Assembly (NCBI GenBank): GCA_032717465.1
Contig: JAVRFU010003717.1
Coordinates: 37,501-101,500, forward strand
Reading direction: 5' to 3'
DNA length: 64,000 bases
From: Coenobita brevimanus
Lineage: Eukaryota; Arthropoda; Malacostraca; Decapoda; Coenobitidae
How positions within the stretch are numbered: position 1 is the stretch's first letter; the number at the start of each line of letters is the position of its first letter. This document shows, piece after piece, positions 21,530 through 32,989 of the stretch. Made by a program: the position numbers and the translations under genes. The notes beneath the pieces were generated by a model, which worked only from the letters and a program-made list of their open reading frames with translations, was not told the origin of the DNA and ran no database searches.

Positions 21530-22057
21530 CCTTTCATCTTTAACACTTTGATCTTTGTATTTTCCTGAACTGAATAAAATCGTCAGGAGTCAACGTCAAC
21601 ATATGACAGGGTACTTGACATTTTTTTTCTTTTCTTTTTTCAGTGGCGAGAGTTTGAGTTAAACAAAAATCTTCAGGTGTTAATTGGAGTGATCTTAAAT
21701 GTCGGATACAGTTTTTAACCTCGCTGTGGCTGTAACTTCCTTGTAACAGTATAAGATCGCGTTATGTCAGCTGGAAGAAGTACAAAGCTCTAAAATCTCG
21801 AGAAAAAGTACATTAGGATAGCTTCTAATCTCTGCAAAGGGATTTTTTTTTTTCGAGTGGAGTGAAAATATATATAAGACCAGCCGAAATAAACACGGAG
21901 TACTTAATTCTCGGCAAAAAGTATATCTAAATCTATATCTATATCTGTATCTATTTATCTATCTCTTGGGATGATTTCAACCTTCATCTGAGCTAAGAAA
22001 GAGTATAGCTAATTCAGGACAGTTCCTGTCATCGTGTACGTGGAATATACCTTTAAA
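21530..22057. other. Unassigned sequence
   Basis: Mixed AT-rich DNA with a small (ATCTAT)n patch near 21,925-21,965. No gene recognised. Confidence 0.4.
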
Positions 22058-22300
22058 AAAATAAAACTGAGCCATGTTAAGGTGAAAAGCGTACGGGCTA
22101 ATTCACAAGAGCAAGTTCCTTCCACGACCATCATCATAATAAAAATCTGAGCCAAATTAAGGTGAAAAGAGTATGGGTTAATTCGCAAGAGCAAGTTCCT
22201 ACCACGACCATCATCATAATAAAAATCTAAGCCAAGTTAAGGTGAAAAGAGTATGGGCTAATTCGCAAGAGCAAGTTTCGACCACAACCACCATCATGAG
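22058..22300. repeat. ~81-bp unit, three copies, related to family X end
   Basis: Units contain CTGAGCCAAATTAAGGTGAAA, GGGCTAATTCGCAAGAGC and CCACGACCATCATCATAA. The first motif is also the 3' end of dispersed family X, so part of that element was amplified in tandem here. Confidence 0.85.
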
Positions 22301-22590
22301 GGCAAAGGAGGGCTGCACAAACTTTCCAACTAGGACTGAGGATCTTATCGGGCCCCGCCTAAAACATTGCAGATCGAGTGCAAACGCCTTCCCCAAAGTT
22401 TCCCGACCGAGTTTGCCCGGTGTTAAAGGCCTCGTTCGTTGCACTAAGCGGTCACTCGAGGTCGCGGTTACGGTCGAAGGCTTGGGACTCAAACGAGGGG
22501 GGTGTGGGTGGGGTTTTCTCACTTCCGGCTTGCAAGGGAGTGAGGTGATATTTGTTAACAAGGCTGGGTGTGACAGTGACAGTGAGAAAT
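22301..22590. other. GC-rich block of unknown nature
   Basis: This is conspicuously GC-rich against its surroundings and open in frames on both strands (roughly 22,242-22,592 plus and 22,214-22,561 minus). I see no conserved motif, start context or convincing splice pair. It could be an exon, a CpG-rich repeat fragment or chance. Confidence 0.3.
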
Positions 22591-22644
22591 AAATGGTTTA
22601 ATATAATATGAAAACTGAAGATATGTAGACTATCGTTAAAGAAA

Positions 22645-22649
<5 letters not shown>

Positions 22650-22682
<33 letters not shown>

Positions 22683-22989
22683 ACATCATATAAAACTGAC
22701 GCTATTTAGACTACTGTTAAAGAAAATTGAGATGGATTTTCACAACGGACCATGAATATTAATTACAGCACCACGCCTCCTCGCGGTCACCAGCGTACCG
22801 TCCATACTGAATCATGTTAACACTCTCTCATACGTGACTGGTAAAACAGCGGTACCAGGGATGTATTTATACCCCATCCTGGCCAAATCCTACACATTAC
22901 TACAGACTGAGGTATTTAAGGCAGGTCTCTTTTTACCACTATATCTTTTGTTGTCTATGTCTTTCCGCAGTGTTTCATGCCACTTGTCT

Positions 22990-23029
<40 letters not shown>

Positions 23030-23206
23030 ATAAGTGCTCCCGTCTTATAAACATCTCCCTCCCTCCCTCTTTCTCTTTCTCCCTTTATCATTCTTTCTTC
23101 CTCTCTTTCCTTCTCATACATACACACTTTTTTAGTCTCCAATGCACCAAGTTTCGCTTCATCTTACGTTTTTAATTTCTCCATCGTTCCATTAATTTCC
23201 TCCTGA

Positions 23207-23290
<84 letters not shown>
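22650..23290. repeat. (GA)n, (CT)n, (CT)n-(CA)n microsatellites
   Basis: (GA)n at about 22,649-22,679, (CT)n at 22,994-23,028, and (CT)n at 23,211-23,244 running into (CA)n to 23,290. The spacers hold no recognised gene. Confidence 0.9.
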
Positions 23291-23292
<2 letters not shown>

Positions 23293-23379
23293 TTTTTGTC
23301 TAGTGAGCAAATTTTGCCCTCCGGTGTTTCGATTTATTATCAAACCTTCATTTTGTACTGTTTTTATATTATTTATCTT

Positions 23380-23695
23380 TAGTGTTTGTTTCGTCGGTCT
23401 GTTTGTCTGCTTGCTTGTCTGCTTGTCACTTTTTCACACTCATTCACTCACTATCTATCTATTTATCTATCTGTATATCTGACTATCTATCTATCTACTG
23501 TACAGTATATTTGTTTATCTTTGTGTCTGAATGCCTATTCTGTTCTTCGGTCTGTCTGTCTGTCTGTCGTCTCTATGTCTGTCCGTCTGTCTCTGTTCAT
23601 TCCTGTCCGTCTGTCTCTGTTTACGTCTGTCTGTCCGTCCATCTGCCTGTCTGTCTACATCTATCTATCTATCCATCGATCTATCTACACCTCTG
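23380..23695. repeat. (TCTG)n/(TCTA)n tetranucleotide tract
   Basis: Degenerate GTCTGTCTG and CTATCTAT units. Overlapping Cys/Leu/Ser-rich open frames are repeat artefacts. Confidence 0.9.
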
Positions 23696-23910
23696 ACCCT
23701 CTTTCCCACCCTTCCAGCACCAACACATTCTACCAAGCCTGCCCTACACACCCCCATCATTCAATTATCTCGGCCACAGCCAACCCCATGATTTATTAAC
23801 ACACGCTACACACAAATCAGGCTCTAATCCTACTTATTTTTCACCAGACACGCTTTTTTCATTTATTCATTTTTATTTATTTGAGGGTATATCAGGGTGG
23901 AAGATTTTAT

Positions 23911-23912
<2 letters not shown>

Positions 23913-23947
<35 letters not shown>

Positions 23948-24026
23948 AAACAGAGGGATGGTGCTGTTTGCCTGTGCGAGTGAAGTGATTTTTTTTTTTT
24001 CGATTTATGTCTAGTCCTGTCTGTCT

Positions 24027-24077
<51 letters not shown>

Positions 24078-24437
24078 CTGCATAAAAGAAGAGGAGCAGA
24101 GGATGGTGGAGTCGTCGTCTGTGTGGTATATTAGCCCCTCCTGCAGAAAAAAAATAAATAAATAAAACACTAGATTAAGAAGATACTGATACTTAAACTG
24201 ATTACTGCAGAAAAAAAATTACTGATATTTTTAGTGTTTCCTGTAAATAAAAACGAAAGTAAATGAAGGTACAGATTCTTATTAAATTGCTTCACAGTTA
24301 CTGAAACTTCTTAAATTGCATCCTGTAGAAAAAATAAAAAGAATATAAGGGTAATGATATTTTTTAAAGATGCTTCCTGTAAAAAAAAAAATGTAATATA
24401 AGGGAACTGATACCGTCCTGCTTAGGCTGCCTCCTGC

Positions 24438-24511
<74 letters not shown>
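23913..24511. repeat. (CT)n, (CA)n and long (CA)n runs
   Basis: (CT)n at 23,913-23,943, (CA)n at 24,028-24,075 and (CA)n at 24,440-24,510. Between the CA runs a degenerate ~80-base motif (CTGATAC.., GC.TCCTG..AAAA) repeats about four times from 24,180 to 24,440. Confidence 0.85.
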
Positions 24512-24512
<1 letters not shown>

Positions 24513-24584
24513 CAATAAATGAACTGATACTCCTTAGATTGCCTCATTTATAAGAAAAAGAACAAAACGAAACAGAAGTATTTA

Positions 24585-24831
24585 ACCATGTGGAGAGGAT
24601 GGAGGGTGAAAGACTGACGAAGAGAGTGTATGTGAGTGAGGTGGAGGGGGGAAGAGGGAGGGGGAGGCCGAGGATGAGATGGAGGGATGGGGTGGAGAGG
24701 TATATGAGAGAGGGGGGTGTGAGTTGGGAGCAGGGCAGTGAAATGGCGGGGGACAGGGCGACTTGGAGGCGATTTGTTTGTGGCCACCCCAAACGGGATT
24801 GAGGCGTCTGGCAATAGATAGATAGATAGAT
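24585..24831 (+). mobile_element. RTE family B LINE, 5'-truncated 3' fragment with (ATAG)n tail
   Basis: It encodes the last ~70 residues of an RTE protein (motifs GERLTKRVYVSEVEGG, MRWRDGVERYMREGG, WRRFVCGHPKRD-stop). After the TGA only about 14 bases (GGCGTCTGGCA...) precede (ATAG)n at about 24,817-24,830. The 5' break lies at CCATGTGGAGAGGATGG. It is nearly identical to the copies at 31.5 and 50.6 kb. Confidence 0.9.
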
Positions 24832-25365
24832 ACTTTTCTTTTTCAAATGCCTCCTGCAGAAGAGCAAAAGAAAAAAAAACATATTATATAAATGGTGTCT
24901 TGTACCAAAAAAAAAAAAGTATGTGCTGCTATTTCTTGGATGTGTGATAAAGTATCTCGGTTGAATATCTAAAAACAATTACTGCATCCTACTAAAAAGA
25001 AAATATTGCAGGTCGATAATTTATAGGTGTGGAAGTAGATATTCTTGATGTAAAACTGGAATATTATTTGGCATCAGCAGCATTGAGAAGTTAAGAGCAT
25101 TACAAGTTATAAAAAGAGTCTCATGCATTTTGTTTTTACTTGGACGCTAGAGGTAAACATTTTTTTTTGCGATGACGTCACTGGTTGATTTAGATACGTA
25201 ACCAGGGTATTGAATTTTGTATGCAGTCTTCTGTGCTGAAAGGAAGAAACAAAGGCTGAAAGACTGCAAAGAATCAACCTTTTCAACAGTCATCATTATC
25301 GCTATTATTATTATCATCATCATCATCATCATAATTTACATGTTTTTCCCATAAATCCTCCAAAA

Positions 25366-25368
<3 letters not shown>
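24832..25368. other. Unassigned sequence with A-runs and a short (ATC)n
   Basis: No gene recognised. A (ATC/ATT)n patch lies near 25,300-25,332. Confidence 0.4.

Positions 25369-25369
<1 letters not shown>

Positions 25370-25432
<63 letters not shown>
25370..25432. repeat. (GA)n microsatellite
   Basis: About 31 uninterrupted GA repeats. Confidence 0.97.
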
Positions 25433-25437
<5 letters not shown>

Positions 25438-25499
25438 ATTACTCTATTTATTCGTTTTTGTTATGCAATGACCGAAAGCACGATAATGGCAGCGTCATT

Positions 25500-26010
25500 T
25501 ACCCACACTCCCTCTCTCACCCAAACATCCATCCTTCCATCCATCCATCTTTTCATCCATCAATGCATCTCATTCTCTCACATTCACTCTCTCCTGTCAC
25601 GTATAATGGCGGACACCACAGCTTATGTATAACCCCTTCGCTGCGATGATACGTATTTCATTCCCTATTGCTACCATCCATCCATCCGCTTAGTTATCTG
25701 TCTTAACACCTTCACTGTAATTCTTGTTTCCCTTCACCCAGCCAAGCATCCTTCCACCCATCCATCTCTTTATCCACCCATCCATGCATCTTATCCATCA
25801 TTCATACATCCATCTATCCTAACTTCTTCAGTTCGATGACGCGCATTTCATTTGCTACTAGCTGTCATCCATCCATTCTTTCATCCACCCACCCAGCCAT
25901 CCATCTTTACTTCATTATGATAAGCCCGATTTCATTTCATTTCTTTACCATCCATCCATCCATCTCTCTACCTACTAACTCATCCATCCATCCATCATCC
26001 TTCCAACTGG
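25500..26010. repeat. (ATCC)n clusters interspersed with a repeated CTTCRCTGCGATGA motif
   Basis: CATCCATCCATC clusters alternate with AACCCCTTCGCTGCGATGA..CGTATTTCATT (25,630), AACACCTTCACTGTAATT (25,705) and AACTTCTTCAGTTCGATGA..CGCATTTCATT (25,822). This suggests three diverged units of roughly 75-115 bp spacing. Confidence 0.75.
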
Positions 26011-26077
26011 TTTGTTTTCCAGAGACATGAACAGGAAAACATAAAGTTAAACGTTCTCCTGACTTTTTTACTTGGAG

Positions 26078-26078
<1 letters not shown>

Positions 26079-26135
<57 letters not shown>
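26079..26135. repeat. (GT)n microsatellite
   Basis: About 28 GT repeats. Confidence 0.97.
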
Positions 26136-26138
<3 letters not shown>

Positions 26139-26159
26139 CAGTTTCATTTCACCTGATGG

Positions 26160-26365
26160 AACTAGGTCACTCTCACAACTTCGTGGTTTCATGAAATTTG
26201 ATGAGCCTTTTGTATTAGGCAGGTATGAATCTCCTTGGTTATTAGTCGTCATATATAGAAACTGGGGCACTCTCACAACTCAAATACTACGTTGTGGTTG
26301 CATGAAATCAGATGAGCCTTAGTTATGAGGTAGGAATGAGTCTCCTTGGTTACTAGTCAAATTAA
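26160..26365. repeat. ~105-bp unit, two copies
   Basis: CACTCTCACAACT, CATGAAAT..GATGAGCCTT and GAATCTCCTTGGTTA each occur twice, about 105 bp apart. Confidence 0.8.
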
Positions 26366-26429
26366 CTCTCTAGTCTGATTTCACCCTGCCATCAACCGAG
26401 CTGAGAGGGGTTAGGGGTCTTTGTCAGGA

Positions 26430-26912
26430 TAGAACAGACTCGCTATAGTGGCCGTGTTGGTGCAAAAACTAGTATTCCCTGTATTGTACAAAGAACAATA
26501 CGTATGACAAACTTTTAGTCTTTTTTCCATGTTAGTCGATAGCACCCCTTACCTTTCTACTCGGCGTTATATATACCATGTGGTCAATATCTATCTGTCT
26601 ATCTATCTATCTATCTGCGGCGTGTTGCGTGTGGGTGGTTGACCTAGTGAAGCAAAAGCCAGTATTCTAGTATGGCACAAAAACAATGCAGCAGATGTAC
26701 TATGATTCTCTCAGTTTAATTTGGCCCAGATTTGTTTTTTTTTGTAGCCTGTTTCACGTGGCTCAGTACCAGAAAAACATAATACCACGGCTCTACGTCC
26801 TTTCCACTGCAGTTCTTCGTGGCTAACATCACAATACAATGTTAATATATTCTTACAACTTAGTACTAAAGATGGAGAGAAGGCAATTTTTGGCCAAGCT
26901 AGAGTAAAAACA

Positions 26913-26960
<48 letters not shown>
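26430..26960. repeat. Diverged duplicated units, family X copy and (TA)n
   Basis: AGTATTCCCTGTATTGTACAAAGAACAATA (near 26,472) and AGTATTCTAGTATGGCACAAAAACAATG (near 26,663) start two diverged units that recur near 27,445 and 27,945. A family X copy on the minus strand occupies 26,701-26,897. (TA)n covers about 26,915-26,959. Confidence 0.6.
26701..26897 (-). repeat. Dispersed ~200-bp repeat family X, copy 2
   Basis: The minus strand reads CTTCTCTCCATCTTTAG, then GCCACGAAGAACTGCAGTGG, GTAGAGCCGTGGTATTATG and TGGGCCAAATTAAACTGAG, following the same order as the other copies. A partial plus-strand copy (GAGCTGCGTGAAATAAGTTG to TGAGCCAAATTAGATTAAA) lies at about 27,282-27,345. Confidence 0.7.
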
Positions 26961-27629
26961 CTTTTTTAAACTTTCTTCTTCCATGCATATGTAGTGGCAA
27001 TCATTTCACTCCTGAAGCTCATACATATTATTCTGGAAAGTCTGTTGATTCCGAAGATTGTTTTACTGGACTGGTTTCTGCAGTCATCGCTCACTGCCTT
27101 ATGTTTCGTATTAATGAAAGGTACAGTAATTATGTCTGCACCAGTAAAGAAGATGCTCTGTGTATGTGTCTGGGTTCCTCTACAGCATTTACTGACACCT
27201 GACAAAGATCGCAACCCTTTTCAGATCAGTTGATGGCCAGGTGTAGTCAGACTGGAAGAGTATTGTCCGTTACTGCCACTGAGCTGCGTGAAATAAGTTG
27301 CGGAGAGACAAGAATCTGAGCCAAATTAGATTAAAAACCGTAGAGTAACCAAGGGGACTTATTTCCACCTCATAATTACAGATCACTAAATTCTGCTACG
27401 AGTATAGTGGTGGTGGAGGCTTAGTGCAAGTCTGGGCTCCCTGCATCGTGCAAACACCCAAGCGTCGGCCATACGTTTTTTTCCGATTTTTCCTCCGCCC
27501 GTGTTAGCTGATCGCAGGCCTGACCTCTCTACTGGGGAGGGACAAGTCATACGTCACTCTTGCTTGTGGAAAAAAAATTGATATAAAAGTTTTTTTAATT
27601 AAATTTTATTTTTCCTCACGTGTATAATC
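26961..27629. other. Unassigned sequence with family X fragment
   Basis: Includes the partial family X copy at about 27,282-27,345 and a diverged duplicated unit near 27,410-27,560. No gene recognised. Confidence 0.4.
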
Positions 27630-27805
27630 TACTACCACCACCATTATTGGTATACTACTACTATTAATACCAATACCACCATTACTACTACTAATGCTAC
27701 TACTACTACTACTACTACCACCAACTCCACTACTACTACTGCTATTACTACTACTACCATTACCACCACCTCCACTACTACAACTACTACTATAATCACA
27801 CCATC
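27630..27805. repeat. (ACT/ACC)n trinucleotide array
   Basis: Degenerate TACTACTAC and CACCACC triplets. Confidence 0.9.
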
Positions 27806-28047
27806 ACCACCACAACCCAATTATATTTTTCCCCGTTCGAGTTTGCTGCCTATGCTCCTGGCCTCTCTACCCTGATCAATATATGCACATACATGTCAGG
27901 TATGGGTGGCTCCAGCGGTGTTAGTGTTGGTGTACATGCGAATATTCCTGTATCGTGCAAAGAACAACACGACTGACATACAAGTTTTACTCTCTTCATT
28001 TTTATTCTCTCTCTTTTTTTTTTCTTTTCCATGTGACCTCTGCAGCG

Positions 28048-28254
28048 AGACGGGTAAGTCATATTTCACCCTGGCCTCGTCTCCTGGCCTGAGTGACGCT
28101 GCAGTGGCCGCGACGCTAACGGCCCCCACCAAATTGACTCGCCCCTTCATGATGCCGGCCAGCTCAGAGTACCTGAGAGGGACGCCATCCAGTGCTGTCC
28201 AACTCCGAGACTCATTATACAGCAAATCAGTTCCAGCGAGAAACATCCATTCAG
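28048..28254 (-). CDS. Possible host exon, strand uncertain
   Basis: This ~200-base block is less repetitive and more GC-rich than its surroundings and is open on both strands. The minus-strand reading (from about 28,254) looks more protein-like: it includes LDGVPLRYSELAGIMKGRV and LRPGDEARVKYD, with an upstream TCCTACAG acceptor-like site and a CCAGGGTGAAA donor-like site. On the plus strand a very strong acceptor (long T/C tract to CTCTGCAG at about 28,046) and GGGTAAGT just after it argue for the opposite direction. I cannot identify the protein. Pseudo-exon or chance remains possible. Confidence 0.3.
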
Positions 28255-28429
28255 TCTGTAGGACGATTTATTTTATAATGTTGTTCCCATAGTCTGACGA
28301 TTTTATTTTCCTAAGGAAATGAACGAAGACGTCTTTACTTATTCTCACTACCGCCACATAATCTAAGTACGTTTATGGGGGACCTCTCGTAAGGGAGTCA
28401 GAGAGTCATCACTCACCTCTTTAGCATGA

Positions 28430-28547
28430 AATGTCTCCCCGAAGCCAATCAAATCGGGAGTTGGCAAAATGACAAGTACAAAACTACTAGAGAGATGCGG
28501 GATTATCCAGGCCGTAATATGGGGCTTTGCTTTAGGTCTACGGCAGA

Positions 28548-28580
<33 letters not shown>
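28430..28580 (+). mobile_element. Sequence ending in a ~30-base poly-A, possible retroposed insert
   Basis: About 120 bases of ordinary sequence run into an A-run at about 28,549-28,580. Without a recognised A/B box or flanking duplication, this is only a possible SINE or retroposed tail. Confidence 0.3.
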
Positions 28581-28582
<2 letters not shown>

Positions 28583-29006
28583 GATTTCACTGCACTGAAG
28601 GGGATAAGTGTGATGTGGTACCCTAGTACACCAGTAGTTGTCCATCCCAGATGCAGAAAAGTCTGCTCTGATGATATCTGTGAATTATACAGTAATACCA
28701 CACAACCTTGCCTCAGTGCACAATACACAGGTCTTACACAAACACTGGTATTATTTATCGCTCATTTAAAACCGTGGCACACACAGTCAGCAATACCGGT
28801 CTTGATGTTGTGCTGTGATCAACTGGTAATCTCTATAAATTCCCCGGCTCAATTAGAGAGAAACTAAACTTTTGGGGCAATTTATCACTCGTGAAATTAG
28901 TCAGCAATTAGCGAGGCAAAATGCTCTATACACACTACAAACACAAATTAGATGGTGAACGCTTGCACACACACATAATACCAGCATATACTCGTACAGT
29001 GCATAC

Positions 29007-29008
<2 letters not shown>
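28581..29008. other. Unassigned sequence
   Basis: No gene, tRNA or repeat family recognised. A few short CA tracts occur. Confidence 0.4.

Positions 29009-29072
<64 letters not shown>
29009..29072. repeat. (CA)n microsatellite
   Basis: About 31 CA repeats. Confidence 0.97.
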
Positions 29073-29075
<3 letters not shown>

Positions 29076-29609
29076 CTGGCACCATTTTCAGTAAGTTATT
29101 AACAACGTCAAACACCAGCTTGTTAACACGCCCGTATCACAAACTAAGTACTCGCTCTAAATCACACAGCCTCTCCACTAAGCATGAAAATAAACACAAG
29201 GACGAACACCAGACTCTTCGTATTATACTTCTTACTTTGTTCTCCCATATAACTCTTTCCTATCGGGCTCTCTAAACTGACCCCACATTCTCGGCCCGTG
29301 ACTACACAGCAGGTCAGCTCTAGAAGTCTTGCTCTTTCTGTCTCTTCCCAAACCTACCACCTTCTGTCTTACAAGCACCACGTGTCCAGGTATCACGAAA
29401 TTGATGATACTTGATGTTAGCTACTTATTGTTAGATATCTAGGAGAGGAGGATCATGTAGGCTTCCTTCATTTAGTTAGCTACTTCCTTCTTTCTTTCTT
29501 ATTTCTTCTTCTTCGTCGTCGTTGTCGTCGTCCTCGTCGTCTTCTTCTTCTTCCAGACCCGTACAATACAATCCATCGACTTGCCACTGCTCTCCCTCAA
29601 GCCTTCACG

Positions 29610-29611
<2 letters not shown>
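29073..29611. other. Unassigned sequence with (CTT/GTC)n
   Basis: A TTCTT/CGTCGTC patch spans about 29,487-29,552. No gene recognised elsewhere. Confidence 0.4.

Positions 29612-29648
<37 letters not shown>
29612..29648. repeat. (CA)n microsatellite
   Basis: About 18 CA repeats. Confidence 0.96.
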
Positions 29649-29649
<1 letters not shown>

Positions 29650-29799
29650 GGTCCATCTCCACCAGCATCTTTTGCACGGGTAATAAATCCAGGTGAGCGC
29701 AGGTAAGTCTTAGGGCCAATTTTACGGGCTGGCGAGGAGATGCTGTTGGCCAGGTAAAAAGAAATACACCTCCAGACGCCCTAAGTGAAGTGGAAGAGC

Positions 29800-30600
<801 letters not shown>

Positions 30601-30697
30601 GGTTGTGACTGGAGTGCTATTACCATTATGGCTCTGGCATGTAAGTCTCCTTCAGTTTAACTCACTCTCATTTGCAGACGAAAGTGGCCAAATCTTT

Positions 30698-30902
30698 AGG
30701 TATTGCAAGAATGTAAATATAGGTATTGAAAATGTTAATACAGGTATTGCAGGAATGTAAGTATATGTAGTGTAAGAATGTAAATATAAGTACTGCGAGA
30801 ATGTAAATACAGGTACTGCAAGAATGTAAATATAAGTAGTGTGAGGATGTACATATAAGTAGTGTGAGGATGTAAATATGGATATCACAGGAATGTAAAT
30901 AT
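30698..30902. repeat. 23-bp minisatellite, about nine copies
   Basis: The consensus is AGGTATTGCAAGAATGTAAA plus TAT, with A/G and T/C variants. Confidence 0.92.
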
Positions 30903-31526
30903 AGTGCTGCCAAGGGACTGAGTAGGCAACCTTTTGATCCAGACAGTGCGTGGAACTATCTAAACTGTGTGTATTTCTGTGACTCACATCCCGATCCTGG
31001 ATCAAGTCCCTGTTGCAAAGAGCTGCGTTTGTCTGTCCCCACCACCTGCATAACTACGAGTACATTACCTGGGCCACGGGATGTGCATATCACCTTTAGG
31101 AATCCAGGTGTCCTATTCGTAAACTCTCTTAGGGTCTTTTCACCCAATCAGAAGGCACCTGTGATGTCTATGCAGGCTACTCACCGCTTCTGAGGCATAG
31201 TGACGAATCAGGCTACAAATAGTGGAATACAAAAATGGGGGGAGGGGTGCAACTGTACTACTGCTGATCGCTTCTGCATAATAATTTTTCCATGCATTTT
31301 CTGTTTGTGTACTCCAGCACCACACGTGCCCACTGATCCTGTGCAAGAGCCTTCAAGCCTAAGTCATGTGTAATTTTTCCCTCATTCATACACCTATCAC
31401 ACTTCACAATCAAATCAGAGTGAATAAGCGAAAGCAAATGAAAACCACAACGGTCTACAATAATACCTAACTGATATGGCGGCTTGTAACTCTGTGCATT
31501 GGTTAGGGCCCTTTATAAACTGTTTC
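30903..31526. other. Unassigned sequence
   Basis: CTCACATCCCGA (about 30,983) and CACGGGATGTGCA (about 31,075) form a short inverted pair. Otherwise no gene or repeat family was recognised. Confidence 0.35.
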
Positions 31527-32318
31527 TATCTATCTATCTATTGCCAGACGCCTCAATCCCGTTTGGGGTGGCCACAAACAAATCGCCTCCAAGTCGCCCT
31601 GTCCCCAGCCATTTCACTGCCCTGATCCCAACTCACACTCCCCTCTCTCATATACCTCTCCACCCCATCCCTCCATCTCATCCTCAGCCTCCCCCTCCCT
31701 CTTCCCCCCTCCACCTCACTCACATACACTCTCTTCGTCAGTCTTTCACCCTCCATCCTCTCCACATGGCCAAACCACCTCAGTGTGTTCCTCATAACGC
31801 TTCCTATCACATCCACATCAACACCACAACGCTCCTTTATATCCTCATTCGTCAGCCTGTCTCTCCATGTGACTCCACAGGCTCCTCTTAAATAACTCAT
31901 TTCCACTGCTCTCACTCTTGACTTGTGTCCTTCCAACAACGTCCAAGCTTCACTTCCGTACGTTAGAGTTGGTATCACAATACTGTCATGTAATAACTTT
32001 TTCACTTCCATGCTCACTTCCCTGTTTCTTATCACTGCTTTCAAAGAACCAGCAACCTTTCTTCCCTGCTGTACCCTTTCAAGCACTTCACCCTCCAAAC
32101 CTCCATCCTTACTCATCACACTACCCAAGTACTTAAACGTACTCACATTTTCCAATTCCTCACCATCCAACCTCGCTGTACATTCACTGACATCACTTCT
32201 CTCGAAGACCATAACTTTACTCTTCCCTACAGTCACCTTTAGATTCCGTTTCTTACATACTTTCCCAAACACATACACCAAGCCTTGCAGCTCCCTTTCG
32301 TCTTCACTTAACAACAGT
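31527..32318 (-). mobile_element. RTE family B LINE, 5'-truncated copy
   Basis: On the minus strand, about 256 codons from LLLSEDERELQGL (just after the RT catalytic FADD position) to GHPKRD-stop are uninterrupted. They include KVTVGKSKVMVFERSDVSE, NVSTFKYLGSVMSKDGG and LRWFGHVERMEGERL. The 3' tail is (ATAG)n, seen as (TATC)n at 31,527-31,542. The catalytic RT motifs lie beyond the truncation, so the copy is dead but the remaining frame is intact, implying a recent insertion. Confidence 0.92.
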
Positions 32319-32339
32319 AACACGTGTTATATACAAATA

Positions 32340-32632
32340 CATTTATGAAAAAAAAAAAAAAAGTTTTAAAACAGAAAGCCGATGTTCTCACGGAAATAAT
32401 TAATGAAAATACCGTAACTATTCCTACAAGGTGGCAGATGGAGGCGCCAACCATCCACTCACTCACTGCAGTGCTGCCTTCAGTTTATACTAAGTGGCTC
32501 TTTTCCAGCCCAGAAAAACATTTAGTACGTTCGGTGATCATTATTATTACACAGCCAAATGGACGTCAGTTGGTCTAGTGGATTACGGCCATTGACCATT
32601 CCCTCTTTCTCTCTCTCTCTCTCTCTTTCTCA
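32340..32632. other. A-run, tRNA-A-box-like fragment and (CT)n
   Basis: A poly-A run lies at about 32,346-32,362 and (CT)n at 32,608-32,630. TTGGTCTAGTGGATTACGGC near 32,569 resembles a tRNA A-box region, but no B box follows. Confidence 0.4.
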
Positions 32633-32989
32633 CAGTACATCACAAATCCCCTCTCTGTCTCTCTACTCCCCATTCACTCTGTTCAATACACACCGCCATA
32701 CACTACCAAGAATTACCGTATATAACATTTCTCAGCAGCCCTCCTCTCACTCATCCTCTCATTCATTTTTCATTCCCCTCTGCCTCATTCACGCTAGATT
32801 TCTCACCGTACCCTTATGGATATGCGAGGGTATGTTCCGTGTTTATTCAAGACATATACACGGTTATATTTGGTCTAGATTGATGTAAATGTTTTTGTTT
32901 TTTGCTTATAGACAGAAATAACAGAACTCTTGTCGACATTATAGTTGTGCTTCTACATATTCCCTGACTCCTTGAGATAAGTACGATAG

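Noticed and set aside
22214..22592. Gene in the GC-rich block
   Set aside because: Open on both strands with no motif or splice evidence. Kept only as an unexplained GC-rich segment.
32565..32600. tRNA A-box-like TTGGTCTAGTGGATTA
   Set aside because: No B box. The sequence runs straight into (CT)n.
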